Translations under genes and position numbers: made by a program
NCBI GenBank assembly: GCA_963757945.1
Contig: CAVWTN010000002.1
Span: 2,418,001-2,482,000 of the forward strand
Length of the DNA stretch: 64,000 nt
Reading direction: 5' to 3'
Source: CAVWTN01 sp963757945
GTDB taxonomy: Bacteria > Vulcanimicrobiota > Vulcanimicrobiia > Vulcanimicrobiales > Vulcanimicrobiaceae
The notes under the pieces: model-generated
Databases searched by the model: none
What the model was told of the DNA's origin: nothing
The model's input: only the letters and a program-made list of their open reading frames with translations
In this document: positions 15,778 to 24,216 of the stretch, in pieces
Numbering within the stretch: the stretch's first letter is position 1
Layout: each line of letters begins with the position of its first letter

Positions 15778-17214
15778 TCAGGGCAGCGTGTGGATCTTCA
15801 GCACGTTCGTGCCGCCTTCGCCGACCGGCATGCCCGAGAAGATGACGATCTGCCCGCCGCTCCCCAAGAGCCCGTCCTGCAGGATCCGCGCCTCCGCGAT
15901 TTCGATCAGACGCTCGAAGTGATGGTATTTCTTGACGATGAGCGTCTCGATGCCCCACACCAGCGACATGCGCCGCGCGATCGTCGGGAACGGGGTGAGC
16001 GCGATGATCCGCGCGCGCGGCCGGAACGATGAGATCAAACGCGCGGTGTTGCCGGTCGAGGTTCCGGTGACGATAAATTCCAGGCCCAATTGCTCGGCCA
16101 CGCGCTCGGCGGCCGCGCTGATCGAGGTCCCGAGCGTCGCCGTCGAATCCGCGAGCCGCCGTTCGCGCAGCTCGTGATGCGGGTATTGCGACTCGACCTC
16201 GCGCGCGATCGTCGCCATCACCTGCACCGCTTCGAGCGGGTGAGCGCCGAGCGCGGTCTCGCCCGAGAGCATCACGGCGTCGGTTCCGTCGAGGATCGCG
16301 TTCGCGACGTCGTTCGCTTCGGCGCGCGTCGGACGCGGATTCGAGATCATCGATTCGAGCATCTGGGTCGCCGTGATCACGGGCTTCGCCGCGCGGTTCG
16401 CGCGCGCGATCAGATCCTTTTGAACGAGCGGCACTTGCTCGAGCGGGATCTCGATACCGAGATCCCCGCGCGCGACCATGATGCCGTCCGCCACGGCGAT
16501 GATGTCGTCGATCCGTTCCAGGGCCTCGTGTTTTTCGATCTTCGCGACGACGGGGATGTCCCGGCCGTGCTGGGCGATGAAGTCCTTCACCCGCACGACG
16601 TCGTCGGGGGAGCGCACGAACGAGATCGCGACCCAGTCGACCCCGGCTTCGACCCCGAAGGCGAGGTGCTCGAAATCGCGATCCGTGACGGCCGGGATGT
16701 TCAGCGTGCCGTCGGGGTAGCTGACGCCCTGGCTGCTTCGCAGGTTGCCGCCGACTTCGACGCGCGTCAGCAGGCGGTCCGGCGCCGTCCTCTCGAGCAG
16801 CCGCAGGACGATCGCCCCGTCCGCAAGGTAGAGCTTCTTTCCCGGCTCGACGTCGTCGATGAGCCCAGGGTAGGTCACGCCGACCCCGGCGGTCGTGCCC
16901 AGCACCGGCGCGGTCGTCAGCTCGAACGTCGCTCCCGGCACGAGGCGGATGATGTCCAGCCCCTCGGCGAGGCGGGTGGTGCGGACCTTCGGGCCGGGCA
17001 AGTCTTGCAGGACCGCGACGTGCAGATCGAGCTCGCGCGAGATCCGGCGCACGTCGGCGATGATCGTGGCGAACTCCGCGTGCGTGCCGTGCGAAAAGTT
17101 CAGCCGGACGACGTTGACGCCCGCGGAGAAAAGTTCGCGCAACATGGCGGGATCGCGCGAGGTCGGGCCGATCGTCGCAACGATCCTCGTGCGTCTGTCC
17201 GCTTGCTTGGCCAT
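15778..17214 (-). CDS. pyk: Pyruvate kinase
   Basis: Glycolytic enzyme (phosphoenolpyruvate + ADP to pyruvate + ATP), 478 residues. N-terminal RTRIVATIGPTSRDPAML; substrate and metal site with VVRLNFSHG; catalytic lysine region VVAKIEKHEALERIDDI; MVARGDLGIEIPLEQVP; and PVITATQMLESMI with SNPRPTRAEANDVANAILDG. The C-terminal regulatory domain includes FIVTGTSTGNTARLIS. Length and motif order are standard. It faces the glycosyltransferase gene tail-to-tail with a 19-bp gap, and its promoter region is shared with the divergent rimP operon. Confidence 0.97.
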   Translation of the reverse strand: MAKQADRRTRIVATIGPTSRDPAMLRELFSAGVNVVRLNFSHGTHAEFATIIADVRRISRELDLHVAVLQDLPGPKVRTTRLAEGLDIIRLVPGATFELTTAPVLGTTAGVGVTYPGLIDDVEPGKKLYLADGAIVLRLLERTAPDRLLTRVEVGGNLRSSQGVSYPDGTLNIPAVTDRDFEHLAFGVEAGVDWVAISFVRSPDDVVRVKDFIAQHGRDIPVVAKIEKHEALERIDDIIAVADGIMVARGDLGIEIPLEQVPLVQKDLIARANRAAKPVITATQMLESMISNPRPTRAEANDVANAILDGTDAVMLSGETALGAHPLEAVQVMATIAREVESQYPHHELRERRLADSTATLGTSISAAAERVAEQLGLEFIVTGTSTGNTARLISSFRPRARIIALTPFPTIARRMSLVWGIETLIVKKYHHFERLIEIAEARILQDGLLGSGGQIVIFSGMPVGEGGTNVLKIHTLP

Positions 17215-17332
17215 GTCCTGCGCTTGCGTTCGAACGCAACGGTAGGGGGTTCCTGCGCTCGCCTGCCCGGCGCGCCGCGGCCCGCGAGCCGCGGGCGCGC
17301 GGCGGGGCTTCGGACCCGAGCCGAAAGGCCGT

Positions 17333-17361
17333 TTGCGCGCCGCCGGTTTTTCGAGTAGAAT
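17333..17361 (+). promoter_or_regulatory. Candidate sigma-70 promoter of the rimP-nusA operon
   Basis: TTGCGC (17333-17338) and TAGAAT (17356-17361) are separated by 17 bp, an acceptable -35/-10 pair, upstream of rimP and of the leader hairpin. The call rests on sequence only; GC-rich surroundings make chance matches less likely but not negligible. Confidence 0.45.
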
Positions 17362-17379
17362 CGGGATGGTCGATTTTTA

Positions 17380-17404
17380 GAAGCGTGGGCGAGTCCCGCG
17401 CTTC
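17380..17404 (+). promoter_or_regulatory. Hairpin in the rimP leader
   Basis: GAAGCGTGGG (17380-17389) and CCCGCGCTTC (17395-17404) form a 10-bp stem (one G-U pair) with loop CGAGT. It lies about 30 nt upstream of the rimP start in the predicted 5' leader. A G/C-rich hairpin of this kind is common before rimP-nusA in several phyla, where autoregulation of nusA or ribosome-linked control has been proposed. No U-tract follows, so it is not an intrinsic terminator. Confidence 0.5.
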
Positions 17405-17433
17405 ATCGTTGTACGGGGCGATTTTCGCGCAAG

Positions 17434-17937
17434 ATGGGATTGGTCGAGACCTTTGAACGAGCGGCACTGGGCGTGCCCCACGATCCGGCGTTCGCCGGCG
17501 TGGAAATCGTCGCGTCCACGTCGCGCCGTCAGGGGCGCGTCACGCTGCTCTCGCTCGTCATCGATCGCCCGGGCGGAGTCGACGTCGGCCTTTGCGAGCG
17601 CATCGCCGCAACGCTCAACGCGGCGCTCGACGCCGAAACGGATCCGTACACGCTCGAAGTCGAGTCCCCGGGCCTGGATCGTCCGTTGATCAGAGCCGCG
17701 GATTACGAACGCTTCCGGGATTCCGCCGTGCGCGTCCTGACGACGCTGCCGATCGAAGGCGCGAAGACGCATCGCGGCACGCTCCTGGGCGTACGGGAAA
17801 CCAACGTCATCCTGCGCACGCCGAAGGGAGAGCTTCCGCTCCCGCTCGCGCTCATCAAATCCGCGAACATCGAATACGACATCCGGTCCGACCTGCGCCG
17901 TGAAAAACAGCAGAAACGAGAGAACCGCAAGAAATGA
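17434..17937 (+). CDS. rimP: Ribosome maturation factor RimP
   Basis: Cytoplasmic 30S assembly factor, 167 residues. The N-terminal domain has VEIVASTSRRQGRVTLLSLVIDRPGGVDVGLCERI, and the hallmark Y-T-L-E-V-E-S-P-G-L-D-R-P-L motif is present as YTLEVESPGLDRPL. The C-terminal SH3-like domain includes GTLLGV and a basic tail. The gene opens the rimP-nusA-ylxR-infB operon and overlaps nusA by four bases (ATGA), the classical order. Confidence 0.95.
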   Translation: MGLVETFERAALGVPHDPAFAGVEIVASTSRRQGRVTLLSLVIDRPGGVDVGLCERIAATLNAALDAETDPYTLEVESPGLDRPLIRAADYERFRDSAVRVLTTLPIEGAKTHRGTLLGVRETNVILRTPKGELPLPLALIKSANIEYDIRSDLRREKQQKRENRKK

Positions 17938-19154
17938 TCAACACGAAAGAGCTGCAAGAAGCGCTCAAGGACATTCAGGGCGAGCGCTCGATTTCGTTCG
18001 AGTCGCTGCTCGAAGCGCTCGAAGCGGCGCTGATCTCCGCCTACAAACGGAATTTCGGAGGCGAAGCGAACGCGATCGTCACGATCGACCGCGACACGGG
18101 CGAATACAAGGTCTACCATCGCCGCACGGTCGTCGACGACGTCGCCGATCCCAAGCTCGAGATCTCCAAGAAGGACGCGGGTTCGCGCTACGAGCCGGGC
18201 GACTTCTATGACGAAGAGGTCACGCCGAAGAATTTCGGGCGGATCGCGGCCCAGACGGCCAAGCAAGTGATCGTGCAGCGCATCCGCGAAGCCGAACGCG
18301 ACACGATCTTCAATGAATACAACAGCAAGCTGCACGACGTCGTGATGGGCACGGTCCAGCGTTACGAGCAGCGCAACATGTTCGTCGATCTGGGCAAGAC
18401 CGAGGCGCTGCTTCCGCTCTCGGAGCAAGTGCCGCGCGAGAACTACCGGATCAACGATCGCATTCGCGCGTTCGTGCTCGACGTTCGCAAGAACAACAAG
18501 GGCCCGTTGATCGTCCTCTCGCGAGCTGCCGAAGGGCTCGTGCAGCGCCTGCTCGAGAACGCGGTCCCGGAAATCAACGAGAACGTCGTCGAGATCATGG
18601 CGATCGCGCGTGAGCCCGGCAACCGTTCGAAGGTCGCGGTCCACTCGCATCGGGCCGACGTCGATGCGGTCGGCGCGTGCTTGGGTCCGAAATCGAGCCG
18701 CATCGCGGCCGTCTCCGATGAACTGCGCGGCGAGAAGATCGACATCATCCGCTGGTCGCCGGACCCCCTCACGTTCATCACGAACGCGCTCCAGCCGGCG
18801 AAGGTCTTGGGCGTCGAGCTGTTCGAGGACGAAGGCGTGGGGCTCGTCACGGTCCCCGACTATCAGCTCTCGCTCGCGATCGGCCGCGAGGGTCAAAACG
18901 TGCGGCTCGCCGCGCGTCTGACCGGATGGCGGCTCGACATCACGAGCGAGAGCGAAGCCGAAGAGACGCGGGCCGGTTACCTCGCCGAGCGCGAAGCGCG
19001 CGCCACGGCCGCGGCACCGGTCGAAGCCGCCGTCGAAGCGGAAGAGACGAGCGAAGCAGGCGAACCCTCGGAGACGCCGCTCCCGGCGATCGATCCGGAG
19101 CTGATCCGCAAGCTCGAGGAGTTCCGGCGCGAGAAGTTCGGGGACGAATCATAG
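17934..19154 (+). CDS. nusA: Transcription termination/antitermination protein NusA
   Basis: RNA polymerase-associated factor, 406 residues. It has the N-terminal domain (about 1-125, starting INTKELQEALKDI), an S1 domain (GTVQRYEQRNMFVDLG), KH1 around VHSHRADVDAVGACLGPKSSR, and KH2 with QLSLAIGREGQNVRLAARL. A Glu/Ala-rich acidic tail follows. There are no C-terminal acidic repeats of the enterobacterial type, so the length is that of Gram-positive and cyanobacterial NusA plus a tail. The stop TAG at 19152-19154 overlaps the probable start of ylxR. Confidence 0.96.
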   Translation: MINTKELQEALKDIQGERSISFESLLEALEAALISAYKRNFGGEANAIVTIDRDTGEYKVYHRRTVVDDVADPKLEISKKDAGSRYEPGDFYDEEVTPKNFGRIAAQTAKQVIVQRIREAERDTIFNEYNSKLHDVVMGTVQRYEQRNMFVDLGKTEALLPLSEQVPRENYRINDRIRAFVLDVRKNNKGPLIVLSRAAEGLVQRLLENAVPEINENVVEIMAIAREPGNRSKVAVHSHRADVDAVGACLGPKSSRIAAVSDELRGEKIDIIRWSPDPLTFITNALQPAKVLGVELFEDEGVGLVTVPDYQLSLAIGREGQNVRLAARLTGWRLDITSESEAEETRAGYLAEREARATAAAPVEAAVEAEETSEAGEPSETPLPAIDPELIRKLEEFRREKFGDES

Positions 19155-19396
19155 CGAGCGCGCCGGTTCGGACCTGCGTCGCTTGCCGCGGAAGGTTCCC
19201 GCAGAGCGTCCTGGTTCGTTTCGCGCCGAGCGCGACGGGTTGGGTATCTGATACAGGCCGTAGGCGCGCCGCGGGGCGGGGCGCTTACATCTGTTCTCCG
19301 GCCTGCGCCTCGCGCGTGGGCAAGAACAAGCGCTTCCCCGGACTCGCCGTCGCGGCGGCGGCGTACCCTTGGCCGGGGGCGGCACTTTCCCCATGA
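19151..19396 (+). CDS. ylxR: YlxR (DUF448) RNA-binding protein, non-canonical start
   Basis: Small basic protein of about 81 residues between nusA and infB, as in most bacteria. Family motifs are complete: VRTCVACRGRF, LVRFAPSATGWVSD, GRGAYICSPACASRVGKNKRF. YlxR proteins bind RNA and have been linked to RNase P and to transcription control. No ATG, GTG or TTG lies in frame between the nusA reading frame and the first conserved cysteine. The nearest candidates are ATC at 19148 and ATA at 19151. The ATA overlaps the nusA stop (ATAG) and lies six bases after GGGGA (19140-19144), so I use it. The protein identity is firm; the start codon is inference. Confidence 0.82.
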   Translation: MASAPVRTCVACRGRFPQSVLVRFAPSATGWVSDTGRRRAAGRGAYICSPACASRVGKNKRFPGLAVAAAAYPWPGAALSP

Positions 19397-19508
19397 CGCG
19401 CCGCACGGTATGATGTGATGGTTCCCCAGGCGCCCGGAGTACTCTTCATGAACTAACGCGGGTTCGCCCGAACCAAATCAATGGTTCGAGTGTTGTAAAA
19501 AGGACGAT

Positions 19509-22500
19509 ATGGCAGCGGGTAAAGTACGGATTTTCGAGCTGGCGAAAGAGCTCAATCTCTCCTCGAAGGAGTTGATCGGCCTTTTCGAGAGGCTCGGGCT
19601 TGAAGCGAAAAATCAGCTCAGCGTCGTGGACGACAAGATCGCGGATCTCGTCCGCGGCGTCCTCGGCGGGGCCGCAGCGAAGCCGGCCGCGCAGCCCGCG
19701 GCAAAGGCGCCGGTCGCCGCGGCCGCTGCCGGATCGGCGAGCGCCCCGGTTGCATCCGTAGCCGTTGCCGAGCCTGCTCCGCCGGTGACCGTCGTCGAAC
19801 CGGTCATCTCGGCCGCGCCGCCGCAAGCCGCGCCGTCCGCCGCCGCGCCCGCGGCCGAGCCCCCGGCCCAAGCGCCGGTCCGCCCGGCCGCCGCCAAGCC
19901 GGAATCGGTCGAAGCCGAGCAAGTGCCGACGCTGCGGCCGGTCACGACGACGCCCCGCCGCCCCGGCCCACCCAAGACCGATGCCGCAGCCGCGCCGCCC
20001 GCCGCACACGGCTCCCCCGTCGCCGCGAACGGCGCCGCGGCGGCCCCCGGCACGGCGGCTCCCGTCAAGCCTGCTGCGAAAGCGCACCCCGCCCACGGGC
20101 CGGGGACGAAAGCGCCGGGCGCGCCTGCCGCCGGGCCGAGCCCCGCGGCGAAGGTTCCTCCCCTCGCACCGCCGCGGCCCCGTCCGCGGCCGGCTGCCGC
20201 CCCCACCGTCGAAGCGCCGATCCCGACCCTGCGCCCGGTCCCGCGCGGGCAATCCTCCGTCGTGCAGCCGCGCCCCGTCACGCCCGCTCCGCCGGCGCAG
20301 CCGCCGGGCGGCATCGCCGCCTCCGCGACCCCCGGCCCCTCGAGCGGGATCCCGGGACGTCCCGGCCTCGCGCCGCGCCCCGGCCAACCCGGCGTCCCCG
20401 GTCAAGGCTACCAGCCGCGGCCGCTCACGCCCGCGGGCCAACGCCCGGTCGTCCGCCCCGGTCAACCGCCGGCCCCGGGCCAGCCGGTTCGCCGCCCGAT
20501 GTCGAACGGGCCGTTCCGCCCGCTCACGCCGCCCGGTCAGCGCCCGCTCACGCCCCGCCCCGGCGGGACCCCGCTCACGCCCCCCGCGGGCGGCCCAGGC
20601 GCCCCGTCACCGACCTCCGGCGGCGGGCGCCCCGGCGATCGCAAACATTACCGCGACGACGCGGCGAGCAAGAAGGACCGCGAGAAGGACATGCTGCTCG
20701 AGAAGGAGCGCGCACGCAAGAAGCGCGGCTCGCTCGACGCGGCACCCTCGATCCAGCCCGCGGTCCTGGAATCGATCGAGATCCCGGACGTCCTGACGGT
20801 TCAAGAGCTCGCGACGTCGATGATCATCCCCGCCAAAGACGTCATCAAGGAGCTCATCAAGATGGGCACCATGGCGACGATCAATCAGAACATCCCGAGC
20901 AACGTCGCGCAGGCCGTCGCCAAGAAGTTCGGCTTCAACGCGGTCGTCAAAGAGGCCGGCGAGCAGATCGTCGTCGAGCAGGAAGAGGATCAGCCCGGGA
21001 TGCTCAGCGAGCGTCCGCCGGTCGTCACCGTCCTCGGCCACGTCGACCACGGCAAGACCTCGCTGCTCGACAAGATTCGTAAGGAGAACGTCGCGGGCGG
21101 CGAAGCCGGCGGCATCACCCAGCGGATCGGTGCGTACACGGTCGATCAGAACGGCCGCAAGATCACGTTCATCGACACGCCGGGCCACGAAGCGTTCACC
21201 GCGATGCGCGCCCGCGGCGCGAAGGTCACGGACGTCGCGATCCTGGTCGTCGCGGCCGACGACGGCGTCATGCCGCAAACGAAGGAAGCGATCTCACACA
21301 TTCGCGCCGCGAACGTGCCGATCGTCGTCGCGATCAACAAGATCGACAAGGCCGACGCGCAACCCGAGCGCGTCATGCAACAGCTGACGGACTTGGGCTT
21401 GCAGCCCGTCGCGTGGGGCGGCAAGACCGAGATGGCGCTGGTCTCGGCGCGCACGGGCGATGGGATTCCGGCGCTGCTCGAAACCGTGCTGCTCGAAGCC
21501 GATTTGCGCGAACTCAAAGCGAACAAAAACCGGCGGGCGACCGGCGTCGTCATCGAATCCGCGCTCGATCGCGGGCGCGGCGCCGTGGCGACCGTGCTCG
21601 TGCAGAACGGCACCCTGCGCGTCGGCGACGTGGTCGTCGTCGGCGGAACGTTCGGTAAGATCCGCGCGCTCGTGGACGACAAGGGCAAGCAAGTGAAGAA
21701 GGCCGGTCCGTCGATCCCGGTCGAGGTCATGGGCTTGCAGGACGTCCCCTCCGCCGGCGATACGCTGATGGTCGTCACCGACGAGCGCGTCGCGCGCGAA
21801 GCGGCGGCGAAACGTTCGACCAAGCGCCGCGACGTGCGCATCGCCGCATCGAGCGGGCCGCGCATCACGCTCGAGAGCTTCATGTCGACGCCCGCGGACG
21901 GCGGCACGAAGACCCTCAACCTCATCCTCAAGGCCGACGGCCAAGGCGCGGTCGAAGCGCTCCGTTCGCGCGTCGAGAGCCTCTCCAACAGCGAAGTCGA
22001 GATCCGCGTGATCCTGGCCGGCGTCGGCGCGATCACGCCGAACGACGTCAACCTCGCGAGCGCATCGAACGCGGTCTTGATCGGCTTCAACATTCGCTCC
22101 GACGAGACGGTCAAACGCCTCGCCGAGAACGAACAGGTCGATCTGCGCTTCTATCAGGTCATCTACGATGTCGAGAACGATCTCAAGAAGGCGATGGTCG
22201 GCATGCTCGCGCCGACGTATCGCGAGGTCGTGCTCGGCCGCGCCGAGGTCCGCGAAGTCTTCAAGGTCTCCAAGGTCGGGACGATCGCCGGTTGCTACGT
22301 GCAAAGCGGCAAGCTCGTCCGCGGCGCGAAGGTGCGCATCCTGCGGGATTCCGCCGTCGTCGCCGAGAGCGAGATCGAGACGTTGCGGCGCTTCAAGGAC
22401 GACGTCAAGGAGGTCGCTGAAAACTTCGAATGCGGCGTTCAGGTCGCGAAGTTCGCCGATCTCAAGCAGGGCGACGTCATTGAAGCGTTTGCTTCGGAGA

Positions 22501-22529
22501 TGGTCGTTCGGGATTCGGACGCGGCGTAA
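19509..22529 (+). CDS. infB: Translation initiation factor IF-2
   Basis: GTPase of 1006 residues that positions initiator tRNA on the 30S subunit. An N-terminal IF2_N module (about 4-35, KVRIFELAKELNLSSKELIG) is followed by a very long Ala/Pro linker (about 55-370), which explains the extra length over the usual 700-900 residues. A second IF2_N module has LTVQELATSMIIPAKDVIKE. G domain: GHVDHGKTSL (G1, about 510), GGITQRIGAY (G2), DTPGHEAF (G3), NKID (G4), VSARTGDG (G5). Domains II-IV follow to the end. The ATG at 19509 follows AAAAAGGA. The linker is encoded by extremely C-rich DNA. Confidence 0.97.
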   Translation: MAAGKVRIFELAKELNLSSKELIGLFERLGLEAKNQLSVVDDKIADLVRGVLGGAAAKPAAQPAAKAPVAAAAAGSASAPVASVAVAEPAPPVTVVEPVISAAPPQAAPSAAAPAAEPPAQAPVRPAAAKPESVEAEQVPTLRPVTTTPRRPGPPKTDAAAAPPAAHGSPVAANGAAAAPGTAAPVKPAAKAHPAHGPGTKAPGAPAAGPSPAAKVPPLAPPRPRPRPAAAPTVEAPIPTLRPVPRGQSSVVQPRPVTPAPPAQPPGGIAASATPGPSSGIPGRPGLAPRPGQPGVPGQGYQPRPLTPAGQRPVVRPGQPPAPGQPVRRPMSNGPFRPLTPPGQRPLTPRPGGTPLTPPAGGPGAPSPTSGGGRPGDRKHYRDDAASKKDREKDMLLEKERARKKRGSLDAAPSIQPAVLESIEIPDVLTVQELATSMIIPAKDVIKELIKMGTMATINQNIPSNVAQAVAKKFGFNAVVKEAGEQIVVEQEEDQPGMLSERPPVVTVLGHVDHGKTSLLDKIRKENVAGGEAGGITQRIGAYTVDQNGRKITFIDTPGHEAFTAMRARGAKVTDVAILVVAADDGVMPQTKEAISHIRAANVPIVVAINKIDKADAQPERVMQQLTDLGLQPVAWGGKTEMALVSARTGDGIPALLETVLLEADLRELKANKNRRATGVVIESALDRGRGAVATVLVQNGTLRVGDVVVVGGTFGKIRALVDDKGKQVKKAGPSIPVEVMGLQDVPSAGDTLMVVTDERVAREAAAKRSTKRRDVRIAASSGPRITLESFMSTPADGGTKTLNLILKADGQGAVEALRSRVESLSNSEVEIRVILAGVGAITPNDVNLASASNAVLIGFNIRSDETVKRLAENEQVDLRFYQVIYDVENDLKKAMVGMLAPTYREVVLGRAEVREVFKVSKVGTIAGCYVQSGKLVRGAKVRILRDSAVVAESEIETLRRFKDDVKEVAENFECGVQVAKFADLKQGDVIEAFASEMVVRDSDAA

Positions 22530-22572
22530 GTTGGCGCGCGGTGCGCGGTCTTCGCGGTCGGGGCTGACGGCT

Positions 22573-22721
22573 GGCCGTGCCGGCAGCACGGTACCCTCGG
22601 GGGACCGCTCGCGATTTTCCCATCCATGGGAAAATCGCGGCTACACCGCTCCTCGCTCCCGCCCTCCGGGCTCCGCTCGTCGTCGGAGTTCCCCCGAGGG
22701 TACCGTGCTGCCGGCACGGCC
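22573..22721. repeat. Nested palindromic element between infB and rbfA
   Basis: A perfect 32-bp inverted repeat: left arm 22573-22604 (begins GGCCGTGCCGGCAGCACGGT), right arm 22690-22721. Inside the 85-bp interior lies a second, perfect 14-bp inverted repeat with a two-base loop: CGCGATTTTCCCAT (22610-22623) and ATGGGAAAATCGCG (22626-22639). No coding frame is supported. The size and symmetry resemble a small non-autonomous palindromic element (MITE- or REP-like) dropped into a 246-bp gap of an otherwise tight operon. As RNA it would form a very stable cruciform and could alter infB/rbfA expression. Confidence 0.85.
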
Positions 22722-22775
22722 GTCGTCATGGGTGGCTTGCGCTGAGCGCGCCGCGCGCCGGTGGGGGGGAATCAT

Positions 22776-23219
22776 TTGAAACAGCAGAGGCAGCAGCGGA
22801 TTGATCATGAGATTCAGCGGGAGCTGGCTCGGGTTGTTTCTACGGAGCTGAAGGATCCGCGGCTGGGGTTTGTGACCGTGACGCGCGTTGAAGTGACGAA
22901 CGATTTGCATACGGCGAAGGTGTTCGTTTCCATCATCGGCGACCGGCATGTGGCGCGACAGAGTATGGAGGCGCTGAAGTCGGCGGCGGGGTTCATGCGC
23001 GGCGAGCTGGGGGCGGCGGTCAAGTTGCGGCATACGCCGGAATTGGTGTTTGTCGAGGACCGGACGACGGAGCGGGCGATTGCGCTCAGCGGCGTGTTGG
23101 CGAAGGCGGCTGCGAGGGATGCGGCGGCCGGCGCGGGCAAGGCGCCGGCGACGGAGCTGGACGCGGCGATTGCGGCGGCGGCCGGCGATGCGGCGGAGGA
23201 TGCGGATGATCGAGAGTAA
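22776..23219 (+). CDS. rbfA: Ribosome-binding factor A
   Basis: 30S maturation factor of 147 residues. The family pattern is clear: RIDHEIQRELARVVSTELKDPRLGFVTVTRVEVTNDL, then AKVFVSI and LRHTPELVFVEDRTTERA, the last being the KH-like C-terminal strand-helix. An Ala-rich tail follows. The start is the TTG at 22776, six bases after a run of G that serves as ribosome site; an earlier GTG (22761) lies inside that run. It overlaps the DHH gene by 14 bp. Third positions are less G/C-biased here (TTT, TTG, GTT) than in infB. Confidence 0.93.
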   Translation: MKQQRQQRIDHEIQRELARVVSTELKDPRLGFVTVTRVEVTNDLHTAKVFVSIIGDRHVARQSMEALKSAAGFMRGELGAAVKLRHTPELVFVEDRTTERAIALSGVLAKAAARDAAAGAGKAPATELDAAIAAAAGDAAEDADDRE

Positions 23220-24186
23220 GCCGGTCTCGGCTTCGACCGAGCGCGTCATCGCTGAATTGCGGCGGCGCTCGTCCTTCGTGATGGTCAGTCACGTCAAGCC
23301 CGATGGTGATACGCTCGGCGCGGGGCTGGCGCTGGGGCTCGCGTTGCGCGGGCTTGGGAAGCGGGTTGCGTATTTTCAGCAGGATCCGGTGCCGCGCAAT
23401 TTGCGCTTTTTGCCGGATAGCGATAAGGTGGCCCGGGAGTTGCCGGCGGATCTGCCGGCGGATACGCTGTGGGTCTTCGGCGACATGAGCGATTCCTCGC
23501 GCGCGGGTGAGTATCTGCCCAAGCTCGAGCGGCGCAACATTCTCGATATCGATCACCACTTGGGGAACTCGCACTTCGGCGATCTCAATTACGTCCTTCC
23601 GAGCGAATGCTCGACGGGGACGTGCGTGCTGCGGTTGTTGCGCGCGATGGAGGTGCCGATCACGCCGGAGATCGCGACCTGCCTGTTGACGACGATCATG
23701 ACCGATACCGGCGCCTTCATGCACAGCAACACGACGGGCGAAGTGTTGCGGCTTTCGGCGGAGCTCATGGAGCTCGGCGCCGACAAGGAGCTGATCACGA
23801 CCGAGATTTTCGCGAACAAGCGCTTCGCGGCGATCCGGCTCGTCGGCGAGGCGATGGCGGCGGCCCAACTCAGCGAGGACGGCCGCTATTGCTGGTCGGT
23901 CGTCGACGAGGCGATGCTCGCGCGCAACGGTGCGGACGGCGAAGACACCGAGGAGATCGTGCAGCATCTGCGCGAGGTCGAAGGCGTGTACGCCGCGGCG
24001 CTGTTCAAGGCGTACGATGGCGACGTGCGCGTGAGCTTGCGAAGCAACGGGAAGATCAACGTGCAGGCCGCGGCCGCGCGGCTGGGCGGGGGCGGACACT
24101 TTCGCGCGGCGGGGTTGACGTACGTCGGACCGCTCGCGGATGCGATCGAAGCCGTGCGCGGCGCATTGCGCGCCGAGGGCTTGTGA
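23206..24186 (+). CDS. DHH-family phosphoesterase (NrnA-like nanoRNase/pAp phosphatase)
   Basis: Cytoplasmic Mn2+ phosphoesterase of 326 residues. DHH domain: VSHVKPDGDTLGAGLAL (D-x-D), VFGDMSDSSR (Asp), LDIDHHLGN (the DHH triad), and TIMTDTGAFMHSNT. The C-terminal DHHA1 domain has INVQAAAARLGGGGHFRAAG. This is the bifunctional oligoribonuclease/3'-phosphoadenosine 5'-phosphate phosphatase group commonly located after rbfA. The ATG at 23206 has GGAGG six bases upstream; another ATG two codons earlier abuts that site. It overlaps rbfA and precedes truB by 30 bp. Confidence 0.92.
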   Translation: MIESKPVSASTERVIAELRRRSSFVMVSHVKPDGDTLGAGLALGLALRGLGKRVAYFQQDPVPRNLRFLPDSDKVARELPADLPADTLWVFGDMSDSSRAGEYLPKLERRNILDIDHHLGNSHFGDLNYVLPSECSTGTCVLRLLRAMEVPITPEIATCLLTTIMTDTGAFMHSNTTGEVLRLSAELMELGADKELITTEIFANKRFAAIRLVGEAMAAAQLSEDGRYCWSVVDEAMLARNGADGEDTEEIVQHLREVEGVYAAALFKAYDGDVRVSLRSNGKINVQAAAARLGGGGHFRAAGLTYVGPLADAIEAVRGALRAEGL

Positions 24187-24216
24187 GGGTGCAAGCCCGC
24201 AACTTCGTGCTGTAAC

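Noticed and set aside
17380..17404. Leader hairpin as intrinsic terminator
   Set aside because: No U-run follows and rimP starts soon after; kept only as a structured leader.
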